DNA of 64,000 nucleotides. It comes from CAG-411 sp050875145 (GTDB lineage Bacteria > Bacillota > Clostridia > Lachnospirales > Lachnospiraceae). Below are positions 1 through 9,474 of the stretch, in pieces (positions within the stretch are counted from its first letter, which is position 1; every line of letters begins with the position of its first letter). The stretch is from assembly GCA_050875145.1 (NCBI GenBank), contig JBNMLH010000001.1, forward strand, positions 251,762 to 315,761. Direction: 5' to 3'. The translations under genes were made by a program, and so were the position numbers. The notes under the pieces were generated by a model. It did not search any database and was not told the origin of the DNA. It saw nothing but the letters and a program-made list of their open reading frames with translations.

Positions 1-410
1 ATAGCTGGCAATGCAGGAACTTTAAAAAACAATGCCAATGGTATTAATGCCGTTAATAAAATAGATTTATCACAATACTGTAATAAGATAAAATACACTA
101 TAAGGCTGACAAACAAAACTGCAATTGCCAATATTGGTGATAGAAAATATATTTTACCTACCGAAACTGCCAATAATAAAAACACAAGTATACCATCTGG
201 CAATATTGCTCCAATTAAAGACAGGAGAAAAACAAAAAATACTCCCGATATACGACCCGAATAGTCAAAACGATTATCAATCAACAAAAATAGTACAAAT
301 GCCATCAAAAAACGCAAGAAATATCTGGCATACTTTTCATAGCTCATATAGCAATCATAACATTTTTCACGTAAATGTATCATTTGCTTTGGATACTGTC
401 TTCTATTCAT
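1..410 (-). CDS. Partial multi-pass membrane protein (runs off the window)
   Basis: The complement reads MNRRQYPKQMIHLREKCY and continues open to the window edge, about 136 residues. After a charged 25-residue head it is almost entirely hydrophobic, with at least four likely membrane segments. The ATG directly abuts the TAA of the upstream gene (TAA-ATG), so the two are probably translated as a coupled pair. I do not recognise the family; CvpA-like or small permease proteins are possible. The C-terminus lies outside the window. Confidence 0.65.
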   Translation of the reverse strand, partial: MNRRQYPKQMIHLREKCYDCYMSYEKYARYFLRFLMAFVLFLLIDNRFDYSGRISGVFFVFLLSLIGAILPDGILVFLLLAVSVGKIYFLSPILAIAVLFVSLIVYFILLQYCDKSILLTALIPLALFFKVPALPA

Positions 411-842
411 TTATTCATACCTCTGGCTATCCTCCGACAGCACTTCCTTTCTTCCCTGCCTACGATAATATTTTCGAAGTTCGTGAAGCATATAATCATA
501 CTTCTTGATCTTTCGCTTTGCTTTTGTATACTTTTTTGAATAAGCAAAACTCCCGGCTATCATGCAGAAAATAATAAGTAATATATAGATCATCAATAGC
601 TTTATTCCTATTGATTTATAATCCATACTGGCAATATTATTCAGCAGATACTCACTTTGGCAAAATGCATATACCGCTAAAATCATAATTAACCCAATTG
701 TTATAGAAATTATTGTTTTTAATAATTGTAAACGAACATAATCAAATTTACTATATCTCACAATCTTTAAAGCATCCTTTGTTTCTGATGCTTCCATCAT
801 AGCCAATCTTGTCATAAGTTGTACTTTCTTGGGTTCTACCAT
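411..842 (-). CDS. Small two-TM membrane protein, unknown function
   Basis: I chose the ATG at 842 (MVEPKKVQL) because GGAGGC sits just before it; an in-frame ATG 27 nt upstream has no such site. The protein is about 143 residues: a charged N-terminus, two hydrophobic segments near residues 45-65 and 85-105, then a highly basic tail rich in Lys, Arg and Tyr. That layout suggests an integral membrane protein with a nucleic-acid- or lipid-facing cytoplasmic tail. It is followed with no gap by the partial membrane gene at the left edge, forming a two-gene operon. Function unknown. Confidence 0.6.
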   Translation of the reverse strand: MVEPKKVQLMTRLAMMEASETKDALKIVRYSKFDYVRLQLLKTIISITIGLIMILAVYAFCQSEYLLNNIASMDYKSIGIKLLMIYILLIIFCMIAGSFAYSKKYTKAKRKIKKYDYMLHELRKYYRRQGRKEVLSEDSQRYE

Positions 843-1049
843 ATTGCCTCCTATCCCTTTTCTTTCCATACATAAAACATTTGACTTTCACTTTGCATAC
901 ACTCGTTTTTATTATAACATAAATATGCCCTAATTACTACGAACAACTTTATTTTTCATAAAAAATGAGTTAGAATATGAATAGGATTATTCTGTAACAC
1001 AACCATTGCTCTGTTACAGATAATGGTAAACTGAAAAGAAAGGATTACA

Positions 1050-1085
1050 ATGCATATTTCTATGCAGGTATTTAAGAATGAATAA
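1050..1085 (+). other. Possible 11-codon leader ORF overlapping the mutS2 start
   Basis: ATG at 1050 follows AAAGGA with good spacing and encodes MHISMQVFKNE, ending in TAA at 1083-1085, five bases past the mutS2 ATG in another frame. This could couple mutS2 translation to the leader or simply be chance, since mutS2 has only a weak GCAGGT ribosome site of its own. Confidence 0.3.
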
Positions 1086-3447
1086 AAAAGCACTTAAAAC
1101 TTTAGAATACGATAAAATAATCACACAACTTATAAGCTGTGCAACTTCACAGCTTGGAAAAAATCGTTGTCAGGCACTTTTACCTTCTACTGATCTGGAA
1201 GAGATTCAAAGAAACCAAAGGGAAACCAGTGATGCTCTCTCCTATCTTTTACAGAAAGGAAGTATCTCTTTTTCTGGCGTAACAGATATTACACCATCCT
1301 TAAAACGCTTGGAAATCGGCGGTTCTCTAAGTATTCTTGAACTTCTTCGTATCAGCAGTCTTTTAACAGTTGCAAAAAATGTAAAAGCGTATAGTCGAAA
1401 AGAGAATGAAGAAGCTGGTTTAGATAGTCTTAGTTCCCGTTTTTCTTACTTAGAACCATTGACAAACTTAAATACAGAAATCAGCCGTTGTCTGATTTCC
1501 GAGGAAGAAGTAAGTGATACTGCCAGCACAGGTCTAAGAGAAGTCCGTAGACAAATTAAAATTACAAATCAAAAAATCCATGAACAACTAAATCAAATTT
1601 TAAACAATTCCCGTTCCATGTTGCAGGATGGATTGATTACCATGCGTAATGGTCGTTATTGCCTTCCTGTAAAAGCAGAATATAAAAGTTCTTTTCCGGG
1701 AATGGTGCACGACCAGTCTTCTACTGGTTCTACCCTTTTTATAGAGCCATCCTCTGTAGTAAAACTCAACAATACACTTCGTGAATTAGCTGCTCAGGAA
1801 CAAGCCGAAATAGATAAGATTCTAGCAAGTCTAAGTAATGAAGCTGCATTGGAGATTGATGCCTTAAAAACAAATCTTTCTGTTTTAACAGAACTGGATT
1901 TCATTTTTGCAAAAGCTGCACTTTCAAAAAAACTTCGTGCTAGCGAACCAATCTTCAATACAAATGGGTATATTCAAATTAAACAGGGAAAACATCCATT
2001 AATTGCCCCACAAAAAGTAGTACCAATAGATGTGGAACTTGGTAAAAACTTTGATTTATTGGTTATTACCGGTCCAAATACAGGTGGAAAAACAGTCACA
2101 CTGAAAACAATCGGTCTGTTCACGTTAATGGGACAGGCAGGATTGCACATTCCAGCTTTTGATCAATCAAAACTGGCTGTATTTACAGATGTATTTGCAG
2201 ATATTGGAGATGAACAGAGTATTGAACAAAGCTTGAGTACCTTCTCCTCTCATATGACAAACACCGTTTCCATTTTAAAAGAAGCCACACCTACTACTCT
2301 TTGTCTTTTTGATGAGCTTGGTGCTGGAACAGACCCAATTGAAGGTGCCGCATTGGCCATGTCTATTTTGTCTCATCTTCATTCACAGGGTATTCGCACC
2401 GTAGCTACTACTCATTATAGCGAACTAAAGGTATTTGCCTTGTCCACAGAAGGTGTAGAAAACGGAAGTTGTGAATTTGATGTTGAAACACTTCGTCCAA
2501 CTTACCGATTACTAATTGGTATCCCTGGTAAAAGTAATGCATTTGCTATTTCAGGTAAATTAGGCCTCCCTTCTTATATTATTGAACAGGCAAAAGAATA
2601 TATTGATAGCGAAAACCAAAACTTTGAAGATGTTATCAGCGATTTAGAAAAGAGTCGTTTGACAATCGAAAAAGAACAAGAAGAAATTAAAACTTACAAA
2701 GCAGAAATAGAAGAGTTAAAGAAAAAACTCACTGCCAAAAACGAGCGAATTGATCAATCAAAAGAAAAAATCCTGCGTCGTGCTCAGGAAGAGGCAAATG
2801 CACTTTTGCAGGAAGCAAAAGATTATGCAGACGAAACCATAAAAAAATATAATAAATGGTCCAAAGACAGTGGCCTAAATAAAGTAATGGAGCAAGAACG
2901 AAACCAGCTTCGCAAAAAACTTTCTGCATCAGAAGAAAAACTGGCATTAAAGCAAAAAAAGAAACAGAAAAAACAGTTAAAACCAAAAGACCTAAAGTTG
3001 GGGGATGCAGTAATGGTGCTTAGCCTTAATTTGAAGGGAACGGTAAGTAGTTTGCCAAACAATAAAGGTGACTTATTTGTACAAATGGGCATACTTCGCT
3101 CACAGGTAAATATTTCGGACCTAGAATTATTAGATGAAGAAGTAATCACAGCTCCGGGCTTAAAACGCACTGGTAGCGGAAAGATAAAAATGAACAAAGC
3201 TTCCAATATCAGTACCGAACTAAATCTAATCGGACTTACTACTGCAGAAGCAATTCCTAAATTAGATAAATATCTAGATGATGCCTATCTAGCTCATTTA
3301 CCTCAAGTCACAATTATACATGGACGCGGTACTGGCGCACTAAAAAATGCAGTGCATGCACATTTAAAAAAATGTAAGTATGTCACATCCTACCGCCTTG
3401 GGGAATTTGGCGAAGGTGGAAACGGCGTTACAATTGTAACATTATAA
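1078..3447 (+). CDS. mutS2: Endonuclease MutS2 (ribosome-rescue / anti-recombination ATPase)
   Basis: The 789-residue length and layout are typical of MutS2. MutS core and lever domains fill residues 1-320. An ABC-type ATPase follows with Walker A GPNTGGKT at residues 332-339 and Walker B LFDELGAGTDP near 410. A Lys/Glu-rich coiled coil spans roughly 510-640, and a C-terminal Smr domain ends the protein with the HGRGTGALK motif. In Bacillus MutS2 acts on collided ribosomes; in other bacteria it suppresses recombination. The start MNKKALKTLEYDKI matches the family N-terminus. It is followed 18 nt later by a response regulator gene, probably co-transcribed. Confidence 0.95.
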   Translation: MNKKALKTLEYDKIITQLISCATSQLGKNRCQALLPSTDLEEIQRNQRETSDALSYLLQKGSISFSGVTDITPSLKRLEIGGSLSILELLRISSLLTVAKNVKAYSRKENEEAGLDSLSSRFSYLEPLTNLNTEISRCLISEEEVSDTASTGLREVRRQIKITNQKIHEQLNQILNNSRSMLQDGLITMRNGRYCLPVKAEYKSSFPGMVHDQSSTGSTLFIEPSSVVKLNNTLRELAAQEQAEIDKILASLSNEAALEIDALKTNLSVLTELDFIFAKAALSKKLRASEPIFNTNGYIQIKQGKHPLIAPQKVVPIDVELGKNFDLLVITGPNTGGKTVTLKTIGLFTLMGQAGLHIPAFDQSKLAVFTDVFADIGDEQSIEQSLSTFSSHMTNTVSILKEATPTTLCLFDELGAGTDPIEGAALAMSILSHLHSQGIRTVATTHYSELKVFALSTEGVENGSCEFDVETLRPTYRLLIGIPGKSNAFAISGKLGLPSYIIEQAKEYIDSENQNFEDVISDLEKSRLTIEKEQEEIKTYKAEIEELKKKLTAKNERIDQSKEKILRRAQEEANALLQEAKDYADETIKKYNKWSKDSGLNKVMEQERNQLRKKLSASEEKLALKQKKKQKKQLKPKDLKLGDAVMVLSLNLKGTVSSLPNNKGDLFVQMGILRSQVNISDLELLDEEVITAPGLKRTGSGKIKMNKASNISTELNLIGLTTAEAIPKLDKYLDDAYLAHLPQVTIIHGRGTGALKNAVHAHLKKCKYVTSYRLGEFGEGGNGVTIVTL

Positions 3448-3465
3448 AAGGGGGGTATAAAATAT

Positions 3466-4191
3466 ATGGCAGAAAAACAAAAAATACTGATTGTTGACGA
3501 TGATACCAATATTGCTGAATTAATTTCCTTATATCTAACAAAGGAATGTTTTTCTACAAAAATTGTGAATGATGGAGAAGAAGCGCTGGAAGAATTTTCT
3601 TCCTACAAACCGGATTTAATTTTACTAGATTTAATGTTACCCGGAATTGACGGCTATGGGGTTTGTAGAGAAATCCGCAAAACCTCTACTGTCCCCATTA
3701 TTATGTTATCCGCAAAAGGCGAAATTTTTGACAAAGTGCTTGGACTGGAATTAGGTGCAGATGACTATATCATCAAACCTTTCGATTCAAAGGAATTGGT
3801 TGCACGCGTAAAGGCAGTATTGCGTCGTTTTGTAAATGGTGGTGCCTCTCAGACCGAAACTCCTGTTATTTCTGATGCAGAAACAAATAAGTCTGTCAGT
3901 TATCCGGACCTAACCGTCAATTTAACAAATTTTTCTGTAGAATATTGCGGAAAAAGCCTTGATATGCCTCCAAAGGAATTAGAGCTTTTGTATTTTCTTG
4001 CCTCGCATCCTAACCAAGTATTTACAAGAGAACAGTTATTAGATCATATATGGGGATACGACTATATTGGGGATACTAGAACAGTTGATGTGCATATCAA
4101 ACGACTTCGTGAAAAAATCAGCGATCATAAGAATTGGAAAATTAGTACCGTTTGGGGAATTGGATACAAATTTGAGGTTCGCAAACAATGA
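3466..4191 (+). CDS. OmpR/PhoB-family response regulator
   Basis: The 241-residue protein has an N-terminal receiver domain with the acidic pocket at D11-D13, phosphoacceptor Asp55 (LILLDLMLPG), switch Ser82 and conserved Lys104 (YIIKPFD). A roughly 35-residue linker leads to a C-terminal winged-helix DNA-binding domain ending in WGIGYKF. A GGGGGT ribosome site precedes it. Its last codon overlaps the ATG of the histidine kinase gene by 4 nt (ATGA), so the pair is translationally coupled. The signal sensed cannot be read from sequence. Confidence 0.93.
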   Translation: MAEKQKILIVDDDTNIAELISLYLTKECFSTKIVNDGEEALEEFSSYKPDLILLDLMLPGIDGYGVCREIRKTSTVPIIMLSAKGEIFDKVLGLELGADDYIIKPFDSKELVARVKAVLRRFVNGGASQTETPVISDAETNKSVSYPDLTVNLTNFSVEYCGKSLDMPPKELELLYFLASHPNQVFTREQLLDHIWGYDYIGDTRTVDVHIKRLREKISDHKNWKISTVWGIGYKFEVRKQ

Positions 4192-5615
4192 AACACACAA
4201 TCGTAACAAAACTCATTGTATTTTATACGTTGGTAGCGGTACTCTTCTTTTTTCTTATCAATGTTTTCGCCCCCCATTACTTACGTGACCAGATTATTAA
4301 CGATAAGAAAAATGAATTAAACCAATATTCCCAATATATCCACACTACACACTTTGACACAGCAGCAGATACACATACCATATATAACAAAAAAACAATT
4401 ACCGCACGTATTGCTGAAACTGATAAAATTTTAAATACAAGAACCTGGATTTTTAATGCAGACGGTGATTTGCTTATAGATTCTGGAAACGAAAACTATG
4501 TAGAAGCTTCTTTCAACATATTAGAAGATAAACCAACGTATTTTGAAGCCTACTATTATATAAATAATACGGTAAAGCCTTTACTAACAGAAAATATGCT
4601 CTCAGTTGTTCTGCCAATTTCGCAGCAATTGCAAATTAAAGGCTATATTGTAATTCATTATCCTATGGAAGCAATTACGCAATGTGTATCCAACTACATT
4701 ACTTTGGCTAATCTTCTTCTTATTTTGATAATGGTTGTTTTTACTCTTTCTGTCATACTTACCTACCATTTAACCGTATGTCCTGCCAGAAAAATAACGC
4801 AATATATTTCTTCTATTAATAAAGGAGAGCATATGGATGCACCCAATATCAGTAAGACCAGTGAATTTAATCGATTACAACTTGAGCTAATGTATATGGA
4901 AGAAAAAATAGAAAATTTGGATGATTACCAGAAAAATTTTATTGCTAACGTATCACACGATTTTCGTTCACCACTTACCTCCATAAAAGGATATGCAGAA
5001 GCCATGTTAGACGGTACCATCCCTGAAGAACTACATAGTAAATATCTGAATGTTATCGTTGTAGAAGTAGAACGCTTAACAAAACTTACCAGCAATCTCT
5101 TATCCTTAAATCAATTTGAACAAGGAGGATATCAATTGGACCTTGCATCCTTTGATATTAATCTGGTCTTAAAGCAAACGGCAGCATCCTTTGAAGGGAC
5201 CTGTAAACAAAAACATATTAAACTAAAGCTGGTATTTTCAGAAAAAGAAACTTATGTAACAGCAGATAAAAGCAAAATTCAACAGGTCTTATATAACCTA
5301 TTGGATAATGCTATTAAGTTTAGTCATAAAGATTCAGAAATACTTTTAAAAACACTGGAAAAAAGAGAAAAAGTTCTTGTATCTGTAAAGGATTTTGGAA
5401 TTGGTATTCCAAAAGATGGCTTAAAAAAGATTTGGGAACGTTTTTACAAAACAGACTTATCCCGTGGAAAAGATAAAAAAGGAACCGGACTTGGACTTTC
5501 CATTACGAAAGAAATTATCTCTGCACATAATGAAACAATCAATGTAACAAGTACAGAAGGTGCAGGTACAGAATTTACCTTTACTCTCACATTAACTACT
5601 CCAAATAATATCTGA
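4188..5615 (+). CDS. Sensor histidine kinase
   Basis: The 475-residue protein is a membrane-bound kinase: TM1 near residues 8-28, an extracytoplasmic sensor domain of about 130 residues, TM2 near 165-190, then HAMP, HisKA and HATPase_c domains. The phosphorylated His is residue 257 in NVSHDFRSPLTSIKGY. The ATP-binding part shows the N box (LYNLLDNAIKF), G1 (DFGIGIP) and G2 (GTGLGLSI). It is the cognate partner of the upstream regulator, which it overlaps by 4 nt. The sensor domain resembles none that I can name. Confidence 0.93.
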   Translation: MKHTIVTKLIVFYTLVAVLFFFLINVFAPHYLRDQIINDKKNELNQYSQYIHTTHFDTAADTHTIYNKKTITARIAETDKILNTRTWIFNADGDLLIDSGNENYVEASFNILEDKPTYFEAYYYINNTVKPLLTENMLSVVLPISQQLQIKGYIVIHYPMEAITQCVSNYITLANLLLILIMVVFTLSVILTYHLTVCPARKITQYISSINKGEHMDAPNISKTSEFNRLQLELMYMEEKIENLDDYQKNFIANVSHDFRSPLTSIKGYAEAMLDGTIPEELHSKYLNVIVVEVERLTKLTSNLLSLNQFEQGGYQLDLASFDINLVLKQTAASFEGTCKQKHIKLKLVFSEKETYVTADKSKIQQVLYNLLDNAIKFSHKDSEILLKTLEKREKVLVSVKDFGIGIPKDGLKKIWERFYKTDLSRGKDKKGTGLGLSITKEIISAHNETINVTSTEGAGTEFTFTLTLTTPNNI

Positions 5616-5620
5616 TATTA

Positions 5621-5652
5621 CAAAGAGGTGCCGCAATCGCGACACCTCTTTG
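5621..5652. terminator. Hairpin between convergent genes
   Basis: CAAAGAGGTG (5621-5630) pairs perfectly with CACCTCTTTG (5643-5652), and the inner bases CCGC/GCGA extend the stem. It sits between the kinase and trmL stop codons and probably terminates from both sides, although neither side has a long T run. Confidence 0.7.
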
Positions 5653-5658
5653 TTCAGT

Positions 5659-6150
5659 CTACCAATGTAAACGATGTAATTCTCCCTGTGAATTAAGGTT
5701 CATAAAATTGTTCTGTCGCAACGCCTCATATAATACAATTGCTACAGAATTTGCTAAGTTTAATGAACGAATCTCTCCAAACATCGGGATTCGGATACAT
5801 TCATCGGGATGTTCTATTAAAATTTCTTCTGGTATCCCTGCACTCTCTTTTCCAAACATGATGTATGCATCTTCCTCAAATTTCACATCTGCATAGGTAT
5901 GTTTCGCCTTTGTAGTAGCCATATAAATCTTAGCATTAGGATTTTTCTCTAAAAAGTCTGGATAACTATCATATACCGTAACGTCTAATTTATCCCAATA
6001 ATCCAACCCAGCTCTTTTCACTTCTTTCTGTGAAATGCGAAATCCCATCGGCTCTATCAAATGTAATCTGGCTCCCGCCGCCACACATGTCCTTCCAATA
6101 TTTCCTGTATTTGCAGGTATTTCTGGTTCTAACAAAACAATATTTAACAT
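5659..6150 (-). CDS. trmL: tRNA (cytidine/uridine-34 2'-O)-methyltransferase TrmL
   Basis: A 163-residue SPOUT methyltransferase, the usual TrmL length. The N-terminal motif PEIPANTGNIGRTC and the C-terminal knot motifs MFGKESAGIP and IPMFGEIRSLNLANSVAIVLYE are the SAM-binding trefoil-knot signatures. TrmL methylates the wobble ribose of certain tRNA-Leu species in the cytoplasm. Its ATG lies directly after the stop of the CheX-like gene, so the two form an operon. Confidence 0.93.
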   Translation of the reverse strand: MLNIVLLEPEIPANTGNIGRTCVAAGARLHLIEPMGFRISQKEVKRAGLDYWDKLDVTVYDSYPDFLEKNPNAKIYMATTKAKHTYADVKFEEDAYIMFGKESAGIPEEILIEHPDECIRIPMFGEIRSLNLANSVAIVLYEALRQNNFMNLNSQGELHRLHW

Positions 6151-6151
6151 C

Positions 6152-6622
6152 TTAATCTTCCTTCACTGAAATGTACACCTCAATTTGTCTTCCATCATTC
6201 AAAACCAACGGTACACTAATGTTTTGTGATGCCGTCGAAGTAATTGTCATATTTCCTACACAAACTGTAGGTGGGGTAATGTCAATTCCAATTCCTTTGG
6301 TCGAAAAAATAGTAGCCGCATTTCCCATAATCATATTTCCAAGTTCACAAATAGCACTCATATGAATCTCACTTATCGTATCAGTCGGAGACATACACAT
6401 ATTTCCTGCTACCAGACAGGCGATTTCCTTTGGAAATGCCAACATAACCTGTCCCTTCATTTCTCCTGTAATACCAATTATAATAACAATTGAATCTTCA
6501 TTAAACTTTGCCTGCTTCGCTACTGGTTTTCCTAATTTTGTCTCTACCTGCGAAACATCACGCAACATTTGCATACCTGCTGCCAAAAATGGATTAATAA
6601 TATCTGCACTCAACCCTGCCAT
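6152..6622 (-). CDS. CheX-like chemotaxis phosphatase-family protein
   Basis: The 156-residue protein has the CheC/CheX fold signature: the phosphatase motif E-x2-N at E93/N96 in SAICELGNMIMGNA, followed by a Pro near residue 117. CheX removes phosphate from CheY-P. No flagellar or chemotaxis genes are in the window and its partner is trmL, so it may act on another receiver protein, or on a remote chemotaxis system. Strong start: AGGAGG upstream of MAGLSADI. Confidence 0.8.
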   Translation of the reverse strand: MAGLSADIINPFLAAGMQMLRDVSQVETKLGKPVAKQAKFNEDSIVIIIGITGEMKGQVMLAFPKEIACLVAGNMCMSPTDTISEIHMSAICELGNMIMGNAATIFSTKGIGIDITPPTVCVGNMTITSTASQNISVPLVLNDGRQIEVYISVKED

Positions 6623-6706
6623 ATGTATACCTCCTCTTTCGTATTCTTTTAGAAAATACTTCCCCTTTAACCTTACTTCCAGTATACCATACCCATCTAC
6701 GGAAAG

Positions 6707-7873
6707 CTATGAATTTTTTAACTGTTTTACAAAACGTTCAATTCTTCCCAGTGCAATTTTTAAACTATCAATCGAATATGCATATGATATACGCAAAAAG
6801 CCTTCTCCACAAGCTCCAAAGGCAGTCCCTGGTACAACAGCAACTTTTTCCTGTTCCAAAAGCCTTGTGGCAAATTCATCCGATGTCATGCCAAACTGCT
6901 TAATACTTGGAAATACATAAAAAGCTCCAAACGGTTCAAACACTTCAAACCCAATTCGACGCAATTCATGTACTAAAAACCTTCTCCTTTGGTCATATGC
7001 TTCCTGCATGTGTCTTACATCATCATCTCCATTTCGTAATGCTTCCACTGCTGCATATTGACTCGTAGTAGGTGCACACATAATAGCAAACTGATGAATC
7101 TTTAACATTTGCTCCAAAATAATTTTAGGTGCACAGGCAAATCCAAGACGCCAGCCTGTCATAGCATAAGATTTAGAAAAACCATTGATCACAATTGTTC
7201 TATCTTTCATGCCAGGAAATTCTGCAATGGATACATGCTTTCCTTGATATGTAAGTTCTGCATAAATCTCATCTGAAATAACATACAAATCCTTTTCAAG
7301 TATCACATCTACAATTTCCCTTAAATCCTCTCTTGTCATAATAGAACCCGTAGGATTATTTGGAAATGGCAATACTAAAATTTTTGTCTTATCTGTTATC
7401 TTTTCTAGCACATCTTCCTTTGTCAATTTAAAATCATTTTCCGCCTTCAATTCCACTACAACCGGAACTCCATCTGCCAATGTAACACAAGGCAGATAGG
7501 AAACATAGCTTGGCATCGGAAGAAGCACTTCATCCCCAGGATCAAGCATGGCACGAAAAGCCAAATCAATTGCCTCACTACCTCCTACTGTCACCATTAT
7601 CTCACCATTATAATCATAGTTTAGATGAAAGCGACGTTCCATATAATTAGCAATCTCTATTTTTAATTCCTTTAATCCCGCATTCGAGGTATAAAAAGTT
7701 CTTCCCTTTTCCAGCGAATAAATTCCTTCCTCCCGAATATGCCACGGTGTGTCAAAATCCGGTTCTCCAACACCAAGAGAAATGGCATCTTTCATTTCAC
7801 TTACCAAGTCAAAAAATTTACGAATGCCGGATGGTTCAATTGTCACAATCTTCTCTGATAATGGGTTTCTCAT
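6707..7873 (-). CDS. PLP-dependent class I/II aminotransferase
   Basis: A 388-residue fold-type I aminotransferase, the usual length for the aspartate/aromatic group. PLP lysine is K234 in GFSKSYAMTGWRLGFA; the substrate-carboxylate region is near the C-terminal FLRISYA. FPNNPTGS is the conserved Asn-Pro-Thr-Gly motif. It overlaps the upstream Lrp-type regulator by 4 nt, a pairing common in Clostridia and suggesting regulation by an amino acid. The exact amino donor is uncertain. Confidence 0.9.
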   Translation of the reverse strand: MRNPLSEKIVTIEPSGIRKFFDLVSEMKDAISLGVGEPDFDTPWHIREEGIYSLEKGRTFYTSNAGLKELKIEIANYMERRFHLNYDYNGEIMVTVGGSEAIDLAFRAMLDPGDEVLLPMPSYVSYLPCVTLADGVPVVVELKAENDFKLTKEDVLEKITDKTKILVLPFPNNPTGSIMTREDLREIVDVILEKDLYVISDEIYAELTYQGKHVSIAEFPGMKDRTIVINGFSKSYAMTGWRLGFACAPKIILEQMLKIHQFAIMCAPTTSQYAAVEALRNGDDDVRHMQEAYDQRRRFLVHELRRIGFEVFEPFGAFYVFPSIKQFGMTSDEFATRLLEQEKVAVVPGTAFGACGEGFLRISYAYSIDSLKIALGRIERFVKQLKNS

Positions 7874-8355
7874 GGCGTAATCAACATCCTTTCATCCTCA
7901 ATACTTTCATCTGTAAGTGCTAAACCATGTTCCTTATATTTTTTGAGAATAAAATTAGTAGATGTACTTAACACAGACTCCAATGGAGATAATTTACTGG
8001 ATACAAAATTAGCAACTTCACGCATAGTCTTTCCTTCAATCATGACCGCTAAATCAAATTCTCCCGAAATTAAATATACACTCTCCACTTCTTCAAATTT
8101 GTAAATACGTTCTGCAATTTTATCAAACCCCAGCCCCCTTTGCGGCGTTACTTTCACTTCAATCAACGCCGTTACACGCTCACAATCTGTTTTGTCCCAA
8201 TTTATCAATGTGGGATAACCACATATTATATGTTCCTCCTCCATAGCCTGTAACTCTTTCTTTACATCACCTACATCATATCCAAGCATGATTGCTAAAT
8301 CTTTTGGTGCAATCCTTCCATTTTTATCAATTGCCTTTAATATTTCATTTCTCAT
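7870..8355 (-). CDS. Lrp/AsnC-family transcriptional regulator
   Basis: The 161-residue protein has an N-terminal HTH (residues 5-50) and a C-terminal RAM ligand-binding domain with the YLISGEFDLAVMIEG strand. Lrp proteins bind amino acids and regulate neighbouring metabolic genes. The gene overlaps the aminotransferase start by 4 nt (ATGA), so they are co-translated and the aminotransferase product or substrate is the likely effector. Confidence 0.9.
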   Translation of the reverse strand: MRNEILKAIDKNGRIAPKDLAIMLGYDVGDVKKELQAMEEEHIICGYPTLINWDKTDCERVTALIEVKVTPQRGLGFDKIAERIYKFEEVESVYLISGEFDLAVMIEGKTMREVANFVSSKLSPLESVLSTSTNFILKKYKEHGLALTDESIEDERMLITP

Positions 8356-8402
8356 CCTTTAACACCCTCTCCTTTTCCCTCAGTAAAACAGACCGGAATC
8401 TG

Positions 8403-9386
8403 CTACTCTACTTTATATAATTCATCCGTTTTTGGAGGCTCTAAATAAAACCGCTCACCTTCCCGAATAATCACCTTATCATTGCCAGCAACCGCCTTAC
8501 CAATAATTGCTGCTGGAATTCCCTCTTGTCGTAATCTTTCTACCAATTGACTTCCGTAACTGGTTCCAATCAACATACATCCGCTGGACATAAGCTGATA
8601 TGGATTCAAATCATAAAATTCGCAGATTTCCACCGTTTCCTGCCGTATCGGTATCCGCTCCAATTCCACTTCAAATCCAATCCCCGAAGCCGATGCCAGT
8701 TCCCAAAGTGCACCATATACACCGCCTTCTGTAATATCGTGCATACAGGTTACCCCAATACTTTTTGCAATTGCTGCCTCTTTTACTACTGAAATGTCTT
8801 TTAGAAAATCCTCTGCTCCTGAAATAAACTCTCTCGTATAACGGGTAGTCAACTCCTCCATATGATCCTTAGCCAAAATAGCAGTTCCTTCTAACCCGGC
8901 CCATTTTGTCATTACAAGATCATCCCCAGGCTTTACTCCTTTTGTCGCAATTAAATCTTTACGTTTAATCTTTCCTACTCCAGTAACCGTTATCAATGGT
9001 TGATTGACCACCGCTGAAACTTCTGTATGCCCACCAATAATCTCAATATTCAATTCGCGACATACTGTTTCCATTTCTGCCATAAGACGTTTCAGTACAA
9101 TCTCACGAGCATTTTCTGGTAAAATAATATTCGTAAGTATTCCTACCACTTCCGCTCCACTAGAAGCAATATCATTTGCTGTGATATGTACTGCTAATGT
9201 TCCCATATCCTGCGCAGTTCCTGTAATGGGGTCTGTAGAAAGAACGATTACTTCATCCGCTGCAACCTGTAATGCAGCACAATCTTCTCCTACTCCTGCA
9301 TGAATCAACACTTCACTCCGTCGCTGTTTCAATTGTTTTAGTACAGATCTTTTTAAGACTGTTTCTGATACTTTTCCAATCTTCAC
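8403..9386 (-). CDS. AIR synthase-family protein, HypE-like
   Basis: The 327-residue protein matches the PurM/ThiL/HypE fold: GVGEDCAAL and STDPITGTA near the N-terminus, HITANDIASSGAEV, GGHTEVS and HDITEGGVYGALWEL. HypE makes the cyano ligand of NiFe hydrogenases using a C-terminal Cys. This protein ends in KTDELYKVE with no such Cys, and no hyp genes are nearby, so it is probably a stand-alone phosphotransferase of unknown substrate. Common as an orphan in Lachnospiraceae. Confidence 0.85.
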   Translation of the reverse strand: MKIGKVSETVLKRSVLKQLKQRRSEVLIHAGVGEDCAALQVAADEVIVLSTDPITGTAQDMGTLAVHITANDIASSGAEVVGILTNIILPENAREIVLKRLMAEMETVCRELNIEIIGGHTEVSAVVNQPLITVTGVGKIKRKDLIATKGVKPGDDLVMTKWAGLEGTAILAKDHMEELTTRYTREFISGAEDFLKDISVVKEAAIAKSIGVTCMHDITEGGVYGALWELASASGIGFEVELERIPIRQETVEICEFYDLNPYQLMSSGCMLIGTSYGSQLVERLRQEGIPAAIIGKAVAGNDKVIIREGERFYLEPPKTDELYKVE

Positions 9387-9474
9387 GTATCCTATCCTCT
9401 TCTGCTTCTACCCAGGAGCAGTTCCTTTCTCTGTTATCCAATCTAAAACGCCATTCACCAAATCCTGCTTATTT

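Noticed and set aside
125..508. 127-codon plus-strand frame
   Set aside because: Lies opposite two coupled minus-strand membrane protein genes with better coding character.
2729..3206. Two minus-strand frames inside mutS2
   Set aside because: Opposite to a conserved mutS2; no ribosome site.
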